NCBI RefSeq assembly: GCF_958298935.1
Contig: NC_084933.1
Coordinates: 7,051,001 to 7,115,000, forward strand
Direction of reading: 5' to 3'
Length of the DNA stretch: 64,000 bases
Origin: Phragmites australis
Lineage: Eukaryota; Streptophyta; Magnoliopsida; Poales; Poaceae
The position numbers and the translations under genes are program-made. Positions 1-10,575 of this stretch are shown piece after piece. Every line of letters starts with the position of its first letter. Positions within the stretch are counted from its first letter, which is position 1. The notes below the pieces were generated by a model, which worked only from the letters and a program-made list of their open reading frames with translations, was not told the DNA's origin and searched no databases.

Positions 1-23
1 GAGTATGCATTGATTTAAGAGAT

Positions 24-643
24 TTGAATAAAGCTACTCCTAAAAATGAATATCCTATGCCTATCACCGATATTTTGATTAATGATATTTCGGACCATAA
101 GGTCATTAGTTTTTTGGATGGCAACGCGGGTTATAATCAATTTTTCATGGCTGAAGAGGATATGTCCAAAACGGCCTTTCATTGTCCAGGTTTTGTTGGT
201 TTATTTGAGTGGGTCATTTGGTTTAAAGAATGCCAGTGCTACTTATCAAAGAGCTATGAATTTGATCTTTCATGATTTACTTGGTGTTATTTTATAAATA
301 TACATTGATGATATTGTTGGCAAATTGGATGCTATGGATAGTCATTTCGTCGATTTGCGCTTAGCTTTTGAAAGGATGTGCCAATATGGTTTAAAGATGA
401 ACCCACTTAAATGTGCTTTTGGTGTATCGGTGGGCAAATTTTTTGGGTTTTATAATACATGAGAGAGGCATAGAGGTAGATCCCATAAAGATAGCTGCCA
501 TAAACAAATTAAGAGCACCTCAATCAAAGAGAGATGTGCAAAAATTGTTGGGAAAGATTAATTACTTAAGGCGGTTCATATCCAACTTGTCCGACAAGAT
601 TAGTACTTTTACTCCTATACTCCGGTTAAAAAAAAGAAGCTGA
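24..643 (+). pseudogene. Reverse transcriptase remnant (Ty3/Tat)
   Basis: Fragments of a Ty3 reverse transcriptase lie in different frames. The first (24-275) reads DLNKATPKNEYPMP and a degraded SFLDGNAGYNQ block, matching the DLRDLNKA and FLDGNAGYNQI motifs of the family. A catalytic IDDI box is legible near 303-315, after an in-frame stop. A third piece (413-643) carries the FLGFIIHERGIEVDP thumb motif and a KLLGKINYLRRF segment. At least one stop and two frame changes separate them. It would have copied element RNA into DNA in the cytoplasmic particle; it is inactive here. Confidence 0.85.
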
Positions 644-659
644 TTTTACTTGGGAGGCA

Positions 660-1470
660 GAACAACAACAAGCCTTTGAAGAGATCAAAAAATACTTGTC
701 TACACTGAGACTCCGTTTCAGCTATATGTTGCTGCACAAGAGACGGTGATAGGTGTTGTCCTCACGCAAGAGAATGAAGGAAAGAAATATGTGATCACTT
801 ATTTGAGTTGGCATCTTTTGGATGCAGAAACAATCTACGTGTTTATTGAAAAATTATGTTTATCTTTGTATTATGCATGTACTAAGTTAAGACATTATTT
901 TCTTATTAGTACTTATGTGGTTGCATGCCAAACCGATGTTATTAAATATATGTTGCAACAACCAATTTTGAGTGGGAGAATCGGAAAGTGGGCGTATGCT
1001 TTGCTTGAATATGATTTGGCTTATGAACCGTTAAGATCCATAAAAGGTCAAATTATAGTTAAGTTTATTGGTGTTGTCTATATGCATCCATGGAAATTAT
1101 ATTTTAATGACTCGGCTTGTAGAGAAGGTCAAGGTGTTGGTATTGTTTTAATTTCATCTAGAGGTGTTGTTTTTGAAATTGTTCGTTTAGAATATTTTTG
1201 TACCAACAACCAAGTCGAGTATGAAGCTCTTTTGTTAGGTTTACAAATTTTATAATCCATGGGTGTAAAAAGTATAGAAGCATTTGGTGATTCATTATTA
1301 ATGGTGCATCAAGTTTCTAAAGTTTTTCAATGCTTTGATGGGTCACTGAATAGCTATTTAGATAGGTGTTTAGATATTATAGCAACTTTGGATGATTTCA
1401 CCATCACTCACATATCTAGAGAAGAGAATATGATGGCAAATGACTTCACGTAGCAAGTATCCGGTTATCG
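660..1470 (+). pseudogene. RNase H plus second (archaeal-type) RNase H remnant
   Basis: The first half (about 700-1070) resembles the Ty3 RNase H, with YVAAQETVIGVVLTQE and an acidic QTDVIKYML segment. From about 1090 a second RNase H-like domain starts: WKLYFNDSACREGQGVGIVL (a decayed YFDGSA motif), then NNQVEYEALLLGL, then after a stop at 1253-1255 an EAFGDSLLMVHQV segment and ISREENMMAND. That tandem arrangement is the Tat-type dual RNase H. Stops at 1253 and 1451 break it. Confidence 0.8.
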
Positions 1471-1639
1471 AATAAGTAGAGGGATGTTCTTTGTGTTAGA
1501 AAAACCATTGTTGGCTTGTGTTAGTATCTTTTTGGCCAAACAACAGGAGGGTGGTTCGGTTTGCCCAAAAGTTAAGATTTGTCTACACCTAAATATTGGA
1601 GGAAGCCCCTAATTGAGTATTTAGAAAATCCTAGTTCAT

Positions 1640-2860
1640 AGGTAGATAAATAAAATTAGGCGGCAAGCTTTAAGATATGTAATGTTAGGTGGTGAATTGT
1701 ATCGTTGTACCATAGATGAGTTGCTTCTAAAATATTTAGGTTCAGAGCAAAGTAAAATTGCTATGGGTGAAATACATGAAGGAATTTTTGATACACACCA
1801 GTCGGCTCACAAGATGATGTGGTTGTTAACAAGAGCTGGTTTTTATTAGCCTACTATGTTTGATGATTGCTTTAGATATTACAAAGGATGTGAAGCATGT
1901 CAAAAAATTGGTGATATGCAATTAGTTCCTAATTTTATGTTGCATCCTATCATTAAACCATGGCCGTTTTACTTTGCTTCACATCCTATCATCAAACACT
2001 TAGCAAAATGTTTCGTGGATGGGCTTTAGACTTTATCTGCCAAATTTATCCTTCATGTTATAAAGGCCACCATTTTGTTTTGGTTTCTACAAATTATTTT
2101 ACAAAGTGGACCGAGGCCGTTCCATTGAAGAACATGACGCATAACAAGTTTATTATGGGGTATATCATTTATAGATTCGGCATTCTGCAAATCTTAACTA
2201 CCGATCAAGGTTCTTCTTTTATTTCTCATCAAGTGCATCAATTCACCGAATCATTTAGAATTATGCTTCTCAATTCCTCACCATATTATGCTCAAGCCAA
2301 TGGACAGACCGAGTCAAGCAATAAAACTTTGATTAAGCTCATAAAGAAAAAAAATAGAAGAGTATCCAAAGAGATGGCATGAGATTTTGAGTGAAGTATT
2401 GTGGGCTCATCGTATATCTAATCATAATGCTACTAAAGTTACTCCTTATGAGCTAGTATATGGACAAGAGGCCATTTTGCCTGTTGAGGTAAATCTTGAC
2501 GCGTTGAGAGTGGCACGGCAAAATGACTTATCGGTCATGGATTATTATAATGCTATGATAGATAGGATAGATGATCTCAATGATAAAAGGTTTAAAGCTT
2601 TAAGAGAAATTGAGAAGGATAAATTGAGGGTAGCTAAAGCCTACAATAAGAAAGTAAAGGAAAAATTATTTCAATTAGAAGATCTAGTTTAGAAGACGAT
2701 TTTACCTATTGGATCTACAGATAATAAGTTCAGGAAGTGGTCTCCTAGTTGGGAAGGTCCTTATAAAGTTGTAGAAGTCATACATGTTGCAACATTTTCA
2801 AGGAGACAAGTTGACTAGATCTTTTAATGGGAAATATTTGAAAAGGTTATCCTAGTATGT
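1640..2860 (+). pseudogene. Integrase remnant (zinc finger, core, C-terminus)
   Basis: An HHCC-type N-terminal region is readable at about 1765-1910 (HEGIFDTHQSAHKM, then KGCEACQK). The catalytic core follows at 1995-2330 with WALDFICQI, FVLVSTNYFTKWTEAVP, TTDQGSSFISH and the ANGQTESSNKTL segment carrying the third acidic residue. The C-terminal part at 2387-2860 includes VTPYELVYGQEAILPVE. Stops occur near 1847 and 2380. No chromodomain follows, as expected for the Tat branch and unlike the chromoviruses further right. Confidence 0.85.
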
Positions 2861-3081
2861 GGCAAGATGCATAAGAGAGATACATGAATAATCATGACTG
2901 ATGTAATTTACCATCGTCCTAAGAAATATAGTTGTATATGACCGATATAGTTATCATTGCCCTAAGAATATACATACACGGCCGATATATTGTTTATATC
3001 GTCCTAAGTGATAGCCAAAAGTAGATAATGAGCTATTCATGATTATACTGTGTAAAAGTGTTTTTCAGTGTGCAAGCTTCA

Positions 3082-3099
3082 CCAAAAAAATAGGAGGCA
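3082..3099 (+). other. Polypurine tract of the Tat-type element
   Basis: A purine-rich run (A7, then TAGGAGGCA) abuts the TG of the LTR at 3100. Such a tract primes plus-strand DNA synthesis in LTR elements. Its position next to the LTR start fixes the element on the + strand. Confidence 0.6.
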
Positions 3100-4081
3100 T
3101 GTGTTGATAGCAAAAAATGGCACGACACATGTTTTTTGTGAACACCGGATAGTCCGGTGATCTATATCGTGACTTTGCCAGACTATTCGGTGTGTAGAGT
3201 AGGTTTTTGCAGAGAGGGTGCATAAGTTTAGCTCTTTGGAAAAATTAGTCTGGTGAGGTATTTAGTAAACACTGGACTATCTGGTAACCGTGTGGACGAT
3301 TTCTTGCAGAGAGAATTGCTCTTTGAAAAATTAGTCTGGTGCATGTTTCGGTGTATATGCCGAAATATCTGGTGAGCTCAAAGGTGTTTTTGCAGAAAAT
3401 TTTGCTCTCTGGAAAAAATCATCCGGTGAAGATATCAAATGATCATCGGATCATCCGGTGAATGTAAAGACGATTTCTTGTAAAGAGTTTGCTCTCTAGA
3501 AATTTTGATCCGACATAAGGCTCCAGTGAGCACATTTTGGTCGGCGGGACGTCCGGTGGACATTGGACTAGGATTTAGGTTTCGGCCAGATGGTCTGGTG
3601 TTCTCATTTTTGTTCTCACCAGACCATCTAATGTTTAGTCCAAAACTGAATCAAGTTAGATTCTCAAATCTGTTTGGATTCTTTTCGTGTCTTTAGCCGA
3701 ACAAAGCGTGTTTGCGTAGGTTTTAGGGTTGAGAGTCCTATTTTCATAAGGCCACGTCCAAACCACCCTTATAAATAGCAAAGGGGTGAACGCCGATTGC
3801 AACACATCAGTCAATCACAAAAAAAGCATCTACTTTCGTTCTCTTTTATTTTATTGCACATTAGGGTTAGTTCTTCGCTATTGCTTCAATTGTCTATGGA
3901 TCAGGCGGTAGTCTTTGTTGATTTGCTTGTAAATCAACCAGGCGACAACTCTCACGGTCATTGTTCGAATTCATTTGCTTATTTACTTGTAAATAAATCG
4001 TGATTTCCCTACGAAATTAGGATAGTTATCCAGAATTCAAGGATTTGTGTGTTGCACGGGGTTGCAAAATCTCGCACCAAC
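3100..4081 (+). repeat. 3' LTR of the Tat-type element
   Basis: The LTR starts TGTGTTGATAGC after the polypurine tract and ends CTCGCACCAACA, giving TG...CA ends and about 982 bp. A TATA box is at 3770. The U3 part (3130-3640) holds five to six degenerate units, roughly 85-110 bp apart, around CCGG-type palindromes such as CCGGATAGTCCGGTG. The end is placed by the CA dinucleotide; a second LTR copy to confirm it is outside the window. Confidence 0.75.
3770..3777 (+). promoter_or_regulatory. TATA box of the Tat-type LTR
   Basis: TATAAATA lies about 310 bp before the LTR end, preceded by a CCACGTCCAAACCACC stretch. This is the usual place for the retrotransposon core promoter. Confidence 0.6.
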
Positions 4082-5089
4082 AGTCACTAAGCTGAAACTT
4101 GCAGGTTGTAAATTTGGACCACACATTAGAATTCGGAAACAACCATAATTCTTACATTTTCCTTTACATATTTTTTTGATGTAACTTGCCCTCATTGACA
4201 CCGGAAATGCTCTCCGCCTAAAATACAAAGAGGAAAGGAGGGGGAGAATGATCATTCTTCAGCTGTAAAAGGAAAGTTAACAAAACAAAATGTAGTATCT
4301 TGAGTGTATGAATCCAGTGAACATTGGCAACCAGTGCATCGAATTATTTAAAGCACTATTTTTCAACCATTGGCACGGGAAACACTCTCTGCCGATAGCC
4401 AAAGAGGAAAGGAGGAAAGGAAGAAGGAAAGAAGGGAGAGAATGATCATTCTTCAGCCGTAAAAGGCAAAGAACAAAAGAAAATGCAATATCTCGAGTGT
4501 ATGAATCCAGTGAACATTGGCGACCAATGCAATATGGATTAAGATAGCTATGAATTATGCGGAGCAAACTTTATTTCAACTCATAAGAATCATGGATCAG
4601 TACAGATGACTAAGCTCAACCTTGTGGGCTTTCATTTGATTCGAGAGTTGAGATCACACAACAACAACGACCTTAATTCTTACATTTTCGTTACACATTT
4701 TCTATGTAATTTGCAACAACTGAACATAAGAAACACATCAGATCCGCCGTTCATGTGTCCTCCCGACAAAATAACAGCCCTATATCCCAGGATTAGATTG
4801 AAAAATATACACACAAAATTATTAATCACTTGTCTCATGAGCCATGAGACCTGACCACCATTACGCACCGAACCCCAAAACTTTAAACCCAAAAACTTAT
4901 GTGATGTTAAAGTGTCAGTCCCAAAGTCTGTGATGAGGCTCACGTTATGATAAAGAACACAGGTGTAAGAGATTTTGGGAAGGTCGCAAAGTTTCTGGTG
5001 ATATACGGTCCTAGTAAAAACCGTCTGCAATAATATTCCGCCTTTCTCGCATTCACCAAATTTGAATTTCCCACTCATCTCGCTTCAAA
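4082..5089. other. Non-coding stretch with imperfect tandem duplication
   Basis: No convincing gene is visible. A segment at about 4194-4335 is repeated imperfectly at about 4370-4530. Both contain AAAGAGGAAAGGAGG, GAGAATGATCATTCTTCAGC and GAATCCAGTGAACATTGG. A related TTCTTACATTTTC piece recurs at 4150 and 4679. The second copy has a longer purine run. A 132-codon open frame on the minus strand (4680-5078) has no recognisable family and is treated as chance. Confidence 0.5.
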
Positions 5090-6190
5090 AAGAAATGGTT
5101 CAGGGTTTTATTCCGTCGGATCAGCTTATAATCTTCCAAGAGCCGAAAGCTTCCTTTTGTTCCTAACCAGTTCTAGCAGTGGCTCTTCTTCAGACCAAGT
5201 TAGTGTTGCAAGGTGTTGGAAAATTTATGGTCTATCAATGCGCCAAATGAGACGAAAATTGTTCTATGGAGGATGGAACCTGATTGCTTGCTAATAGGGC
5301 GACAACTTTGCCGGTGTCACATGCCCGTGATTCTTGTGTTTTTTTTTTTCTAACAGGAATGAAATGGTGAAGCACACTTTTTTTTTATTTTGTCAGTACG
5401 CATCTGAAATTTGGCGCAAACTGAAGAAAGTGTTTTGGGTTCATCTTCGTCTGAAGAGCTTTCTCGGAATTAAATCTTGGCTCTTGGATTTCTTGAATTT
5501 TTCTTCTAAGTTGGACCCTATCGTGTTTGTGGTGGCCATTTGGCACATTTGGGATACAAGGAATGGCATAAAGAATTGGGAACCATTGGTTCACCCTAAT
5601 CTTGTATCTCGCAGGATCATGGCTTATGTAGAGATGATACAGCTGCACTGTACACAACAGGTGTGAGTCATTTCACTCAACTCCTAAGTGGACTCCACCT
5701 CCAAAGGGTTCGGTGGTTTAGTCATGATTAGCGTCAATGTAGCCCATCTTTTCCAACCAGCAATGCATGGGTGCCGGAGTGGTGATTAGGAACCGTACAG
5801 GAGAATGCCTGGCTGCTGCATGCAGCAAGTCTTATGCGATGGTCACTACTCCACAGATTGCTAAAGCTATGGTAGTGAGGCTAGCACTCAGTTTAATTTG
5901 CAAAATTATCTGGTTTTAGGAAGGTCATTGTTGCATCAGATTGCTTATCAGTAATTTCAGAAGCTAAATGCATCTCTAAAGGAAAGGTCCCCAACTGGAA
6001 TTATAACTCAGGATGTCAAACAATCATTTGGGTCCTTTGATTCAATTTGCTTTGTCCATGTTAGTCGCCCTACAAATGAGGCACATACTCCTGCAAGATC
6101 AGCAAATTACTCTGTTGATTCGGTTTGGCAATGTCATATTCAGAGCCGTTCCGAACCATCATTTGTAATGAACATATGGGTTAAATAAAG
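5090..6190 (+). pseudogene. LINE tail: zf-RVT and RNase H-like domain
   Basis: This is the 3' end of an L1-type plant LINE ORF2. It opens with a GFYSVGSAYNLPRAE motif, then a zf-RVT-like region (LWSINAPNETKIVLWRMEPD, CRCHMP, a degraded C-x-x-C, then EMVKHTFFLFCQYASEIWRK and WHIWDTRNGIKNW). An RNase H-like C-terminus follows at about 5760-6130 (GAGVVIRNRTGECLAAACS, then VASDCLSVISEA, then HVSRPTNEAHT). Frames change several times. The reverse transcriptase and endonuclease are absent, consistent with 5' truncation. An A-rich stretch follows at 6203. Confidence 0.75.
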
Positions 6191-6239
6191 TGCTGCCCGT
6201 TCTCAAAAAATATAAATAAATGGTATTAATAAACATTTA

Positions 6240-6412
6240 TGTTGGATAATGTATCGATATCTTAGTAAGGTGCTTATAAATATGGGTCAATTCTCGTAAT
6301 TTTACTATGTATTATCATAATAGAGATTTTGTCAAATTGTAATTTTTCTCTTCACATCGAAGATTTTTTCCACATTAAATAATATGTCTCTTGTGTCCAA
6401 TTTTTCTAAACA
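6240..6412 (+). repeat. Very short LTR (TRIM- or copia-like)
   Basis: A 173-bp AT-rich block starts TGTTGGATAATG and ends TTTTTCTAAACA. It is followed two bases later by a primer-site match to initiator tRNA-Met (TGGTATTAGAGC). TG...CA ends plus this site are typical of copia and TRIM elements. No second LTR copy is visible downstream, so this is the 5' end of an element truncated on its right. Confidence 0.55.
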
Positions 6413-6414
6413 AA

Positions 6415-6426
6415 TGGTATTAGAGC
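6415..6426 (+). other. Primer-binding site, initiator tRNA-Met type
   Basis: TGGTATTAGAGC differs by one base from the canonical plant copia primer site TGGTATCAGAGC. It lies two bases after the short LTR. Confidence 0.65.
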
Positions 6427-7023
6427 ATGATTCACTGCCGCCGTTGCATTCACCCTCAATTTGTTGGGATTCGTGGTGTCCGCGCCATCACCGCTCATTG
6501 CCACGTCCATGATTTGCGGGCACGGTCTCCGTCGTGCCTCGTCACTTTGACGTGCTACCACGATGTCCACGCTGGTTGTCCTTGTGCCGCCGCACAACCC
6601 ATGCTTGTCATCCTCGCACCGCTATTCACCGTTGCCCGACCGCGCCGCCGCCCATTCCGCTGTCACTCATGCCTCCCTATCGTGCATGTGTCGTGCATGT
6701 CACCACCTCGTGCTCTATCATCGTGGATCCAGCTCACCTCAATCTCTGTCGCCATTGGGATCCAGCAGTCGCGCCGCCGAATTCACCTATTCGCGTCACC
6801 ATAAGTCAAGCCATTGTCAACAGGTGACAAGTCATGTCGCCCTTCCAACGGGTGACAGGAAGGGCACCACGCTGGCATGCCACATCAACCTATTGCTCGT
6901 TGGAAGAGTGACAGAAGATTATTCCTACTATTTTTTTGAACGGATGCCTATTTTTTAAAAATTGAAAAATAGAAATATAAAAATAAAAAACCGTGAGGAC
7001 AGAAAAAAAGCAGAATAAGTAGT
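6427..7023. other. Interior or flank of the short-LTR element, no gene seen
   Basis: A GC-rich stretch (6430-6830) rich in CGCC-type codons has overlapping open frames of 60-131 codons on both strands, none with a recognisable domain. It is followed by an A/T-rich segment (6930-7010). It may be the interior of the TRIM-like element, since it starts directly at the primer site. Confidence 0.4.
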
Positions 7024-7028
7024 GCGGT

Positions 7029-7984
7029 TGTTGGAGCAAGAGTTTGTCTTGCCCCAGCAAATACGGAGAGGGTTTCTTCTAATGAGGAGACTCAAGCTTG
7101 GAGACGAAGTTTAAGAGGAAGGAACACCACGATGTATTGATGGTAGAAAAATGTATCACTCTCGGAGGAGTATCACAGCGTGACTTAGTATGTTTTCACC
7201 TTTGTATCTTTTTTTTTGCTGTCTTCCTCGTTCTCCCTTTACCCAGAGGACCATGACCTTCTATTTATAGGGTTGTGCATAGCTTGACGTACAAGTTATC
7301 ATAATGTACAAATATCCGGTATCTAACCAAATGACTGGGTATTATCCTGGATAACTACATTCTACCCTATCGGGGAGATAAATATCCACCGTGGTAATTA
7401 TCGTGGTGCCTGCCCCTGAAGTGTCAGGAGTGTCAGGATAGCCTCCATTGCGCCGGGGTGTAGAGCGGCGTCCATTAGCCTAGCCCTTTAATGCCGATCA
7501 CTTCCTTGCAGGCAAAGCACGACCGGTGCTCCCCTTCCGGCAGATCATTCCTAAGGCCTACTGACTCACCCCGCTACCCTCGGGAGGGCGGCCCGAGCAG
7601 CCCGAGGCGGGGGCCTCGGGAGGCATAGAACCGGGAGGTGAAGGTTTTGGGAAGCAGGACCCTGGAGGGCCGGAGCTTCGGGAGGCCGAAGCTTCGGAGG
7701 ACCGAGGCTTCGGGAGGTCATGTTTTGGGAGGCTTCGGGAGGTCGAGCCGGCGGAGCCAAGGGAAGGCTTTGGGAGGTCGAGACGGCGGAGCCAAGGGAA
7801 TGCTTTGGGAGATCGAGCCGGCGGAGCCAAGGGAAGCTTCGTAGGTACGAAGGGGTACCGTGAAGGAATCTGATGACATCGAAGATTGAGCTTTTAACAG
7901 AGGGTCCGGAGATCAAGGCTCCGGAGGGACCTGGATGGTGATGTTCAACCATTATTCTCAGGCTAGTTTATTTTTTCCCCAACA
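7029..7984 (-). repeat. 3' LTR of element A
   Basis: On the plus strand it starts TGTTGGAGCAAG and ends TTTTTTCCCCAACA. It aligns along its length with 14210-15109 and 60869-61705. A GGTCGAGCCGGCGGAGCCAA unit occurs three times here (7739-7845) but once in the other LTR (about 14936). A roughly 40-bp segment present in the other LTR (14598-14640) is missing. The minus-strand TATA box is at 7261-7270. Confidence 0.85.
7261..7270 (-). promoter_or_regulatory. TATA box in element A 3' LTR
   Basis: CTATAAATAG on the minus strand lies about 230 bases before the LTR end. The same motif is kept at 14440-14449 and at 61094-61102 in the other two LTR copies. Confidence 0.6.
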
Positions 7985-7998
7985 GTACCCCGCCCTGA
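7985..7998 (-). other. Polypurine tract of element A
   Basis: Read on the minus strand, CAGGGCGGGGTAC runs into the LTR start TGTTGGGG. The LTR copy at 60869-61705 has an equivalent tract (AAATGAGGGGGTAC). This supports the minus orientation. Confidence 0.55.
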
Positions 7999-8412
7999 TA
8001 TTTCGGAGGGGGGAGAAGATGCAGAGGAAAAATCAACCCCAGCCTGGTATAGTATCAAGGATGCCTGATGGCAATTCTGTGTCATTTGAGGTCGCTAGAG
8101 TAGAGGTTACGTGTGGGTTTGGATAATCCCACGCGTTCACCTGATGGGACAAGACGTTCCACTGCTGCGTTCTGACTGGATAATGCAGGGGGGGTCATTT
8201 AGGATCTTATGCCCACGCCCTGTCACGCGCCGAAATGGGTTTGGGTTATTAATGTGACGGGACGTCTACGCGAGAAAATGAGGCATTCGTCGTGGAGCAC
8301 TGCCACGTGTTGGAGGAAACCCGGATATGGCCACGCCCCCCAGGTGTTCAATGGGGGGACACGGCAGTGTTCGTCCCGCTTCATCTTCCAGACCTACGTG
8401 GCTGCATGGCCT

Positions 8413-9080
8413 GGGTATAAAGCCGGGGTTACCTGGTTGGAGTCTCCACAACCCCACAAGCGAGCAGTTAACCTTGACTTGAGTATAGCATCGTCTTCCT
8501 CCTTATCCTCTTCGGAGATGTCGATGATCTCGACGGCTTCTTCTGGAGCTGGACCGTTATGGTCGTCAGCAGAGGCGCCGGTGGCTACGTAGCTTCCATC
8601 TCGGCAGGGGAGGCGGTTGCCCGTCGAGATCATCAATATCTTAGATGATGATGAGGAGATCAATTGGGATCTCCTGCGAAAGAAGAGTGAGTCGGCGTCT
8701 GTGGGGCCGGCGGCGAAGCGGGAGGAGGCCAGGAAGGCAAGGGAGAAGGCCCCTCCGGTGACCTCCTCGGACTCCTCAGCACCCTCCGATAGCTCGGGAG
8801 TTAGCTACTGTATCGACTTCCGCAGCAGCAGGCCGCAGATGAGGCGCATATGTCGTCCCATGCGTGGCCCCTGCCGGGACCCGTAGGAGGTGAAGGCGGT
8901 AACCGGGATGGCGTACTTGGTGACGCCGTGATATATCCATATCATGGTTGAACTTAGTCACCTTGTACTCTTTCTCGCCCTGTTTTGCACCGTAGGGATC
9001 TATCTTCTTCATGGTAATTTCTGTATTGTTGCTTTAGTGTGTATCCCCTTGATGTACTAGTTGTTTAATAATATAATGTG
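8413..9080 (+). pseudogene. Antisense gene-like unit inside element A
   Basis: This plus-strand segment opposes the element's own direction and lies just inside its 3' LTR. It has a TATA box at 8415, and from 8521 an open frame starting MSMISTASSGAG. The frame is cut by a TAG at 8590-8592, then continues LPVEIINILDDDEE, DLLRKKSESASVG, a K/R/E-rich helix-like stretch and a Ser-rich tail to 8886. An AT-rich region with AATAATATAATG at about 9066 could be a 3' UTR. No protein family is recognised; the acidic DDDEE and Ser-rich parts suggest disorder. Position and direction fit the antisense ORFs described for Tat-type elements. That link is inference. Confidence 0.4.
8415..8421 (+). promoter_or_regulatory. 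TATA box of the antisense unit
   Basis: GGGTATAAAGCC lies about 105 bp upstream of the first ATG of the antisense frame. A G-box-like GCCACGTGTT is about 110 bp further upstream (near 8301), which is a typical plant promoter layout. Confidence 0.4.
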
Positions 9081-9529
9081 GACCTTCGGGAACAATCATG
9101 TCTCCTTCCGTATTGGAATGCGAGGGGATCTTTCGAATGGGTGACCACATGCATGCATGCTTTCATGCCTCCAAATCGTGCTTCTTCGTCCCTTTCGAAG
9201 GCGATGGCTAGTTTTTCTGATGACCGGGGCACCGAGCCTTTGTATAGATCATCGCTGATTTTGTTCCTTCTAGGGGAGAGGTGGCCTCGGGAATCTAGTG
9301 GTGATAGATACGTAGGGTAACAAAGGAGAACTGGGTGGAGCAGTGGCGACCTCGTCGTCCCCGGTTACTGCGTACTACTCGGGCCTGGGACTGGTAGGGC
9401 CTCCTTTCTAATTTGTTCCAGATTTTTGACTCAGTGAAGTCCATGTGGAACCTTTGGAGACGAGCTCTGGACATGATCCTCGACCCTTCGGGTTCATTAG
9501 CGACTGTCCAGGTTGAACACGATGATGTG

Positions 9530-10575
9530 TTAGAGGTGCGGCCAAAGGCTAGGCAAGAGAGGTGGTCCGCGACCCTTCCCGGCCCTTAGTCGCTGCCCGA
9601 CTCCGGAGGTACTCCATCCGAAGCCTGGCGACAGCACGTCGGAGGCGAAGCCGAAGGCGAGGCGGGAGAAGTGGTCTGTGACTCCTTCAGCCCTTAGCCT
9701 CTACCTGGCTCCGAAGGTACTTCGTTCGGAGCCTGGCGACAACGCATCGAAGGCGAAGCCGAAGGCTAGGAGGGAGAGGTGGTCCGCGATCCTCCTCGGC
9801 CCTTAGCTGCTGCCTGGCTCCAGAGGTACTCCGTCTAGAGCCTAGCAACAGCGCGTCTGAGGCGAAATCGAAGGCTAGGCAGGAGAGGTAGTCCGCGACC
9901 CTCCCCGGCTCTTAGCCGCTGCCCGGCTCTGGAGGTACTCCGTCCGGAGCCTGGCAATGGCACGTTGGAGGTGAAGCCGAAGGCTAGGTGGGAGAGGTGG
10001 TCTGCGACCCCCTCGGCCCTTAGCCGCTGCCCAGCTCCGAATGTACTCTGTCTGGAGCCTGGCGACGGCGCGTCGGAGGCGAAACCGAAGGCTAGGCAGG
10101 AGAGGTGGTCCGTGACCCTCCCCAGCCCTTAGCCGTTGCCCGGCTCCGAAGGTACTCCGTCCGGAGCCTGGCAACGACGCATCGGAGGCAAAGCCGAAGG
10201 CCAGGCGAGAGAGGTGGTCCATGACCCGCTAGGCCCTTAGCCGCTGCTCGACCCTGGAGGTACTCCGTCCGGAGCCTGGCGACGGTGAGTCAAAGCCGAA
10301 GTCAAAGGCCAGGTGGGAGAGGTGGTCCACGACCCCCTTGGCCCTTAGCTGCTGCTCGGCTTTGAAGGTACTCTGTCAAGAGCCTGGTGATGGTGACTCG
10401 GAGGCAAAGCCGAAGGCCAAGCGGGAGAGGTGGTCCGCGACCCCCTCGGCCCTTAGCCGCTGCCTGGCTCCAGAGGTACTCCATCTGGAGCCTAGCGATG
10501 GCGCATTGAAGGCGAAGCCGAAGGCCAGGCGGGAGAGGTGGTCCATGACCCCCTCGGCCCTTAGCCGCTGCCATG
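9530..10575. repeat. 108-109-bp tandem array in element A
   Basis: About nine units are marked by GGCGAAGCCGAAGG, GGGAGAGGTGGTCCGCGACC, CCCTTAGCCGCTGCCCGGCT and GGTACTCCGTCCGGAGCCTGG. The AGGCGAAGCC-type mark falls at 9643, 9751, 9860, 9969, 10077, 10186, 10402 and 10510, spacing 108-109 (the unit near 10290 is shortened). Because 108 is 36 codons, long open frames with 36-residue repeats arise on the minus strand. No known domain is seen. Each unit contains a CTCCGTCCGGAG palindrome. Confidence 0.85.

Larger units (their letters stand above)
1..4081 (+). mobile_element. Ty3/gypsy Tat-type retrotransposon, 3' part, decayed
   Basis: This is the 3' portion of an LTR retrotransposon entering from the left edge. 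Domain order on the + strand is reverse transcriptase, RNase H, a second RNase H-like domain, integrase, polypurine tract, LTR. A second (archaeal-type) RNase H before integrase is characteristic of the Tat/Ogre branch of Ty3 elements. Every domain is broken by stops or frame changes, so the copy cannot encode a working polyprotein. The 5' LTR, gag and protease lie outside the window, so no TSD can be tested. Confidence 0.85.

Noticed and set aside
4680..5078. 132-codon minus-strand frame
   Set aside because: No family resemblance, no splice context, and it lies among repeated non-coding DNA.
9875..10222. 115-codon minus-strand frame with 36-residue repeats
   Set aside because: It is a by-product of the 108-bp GC-rich array; no start context, domain or conservation can be shown.
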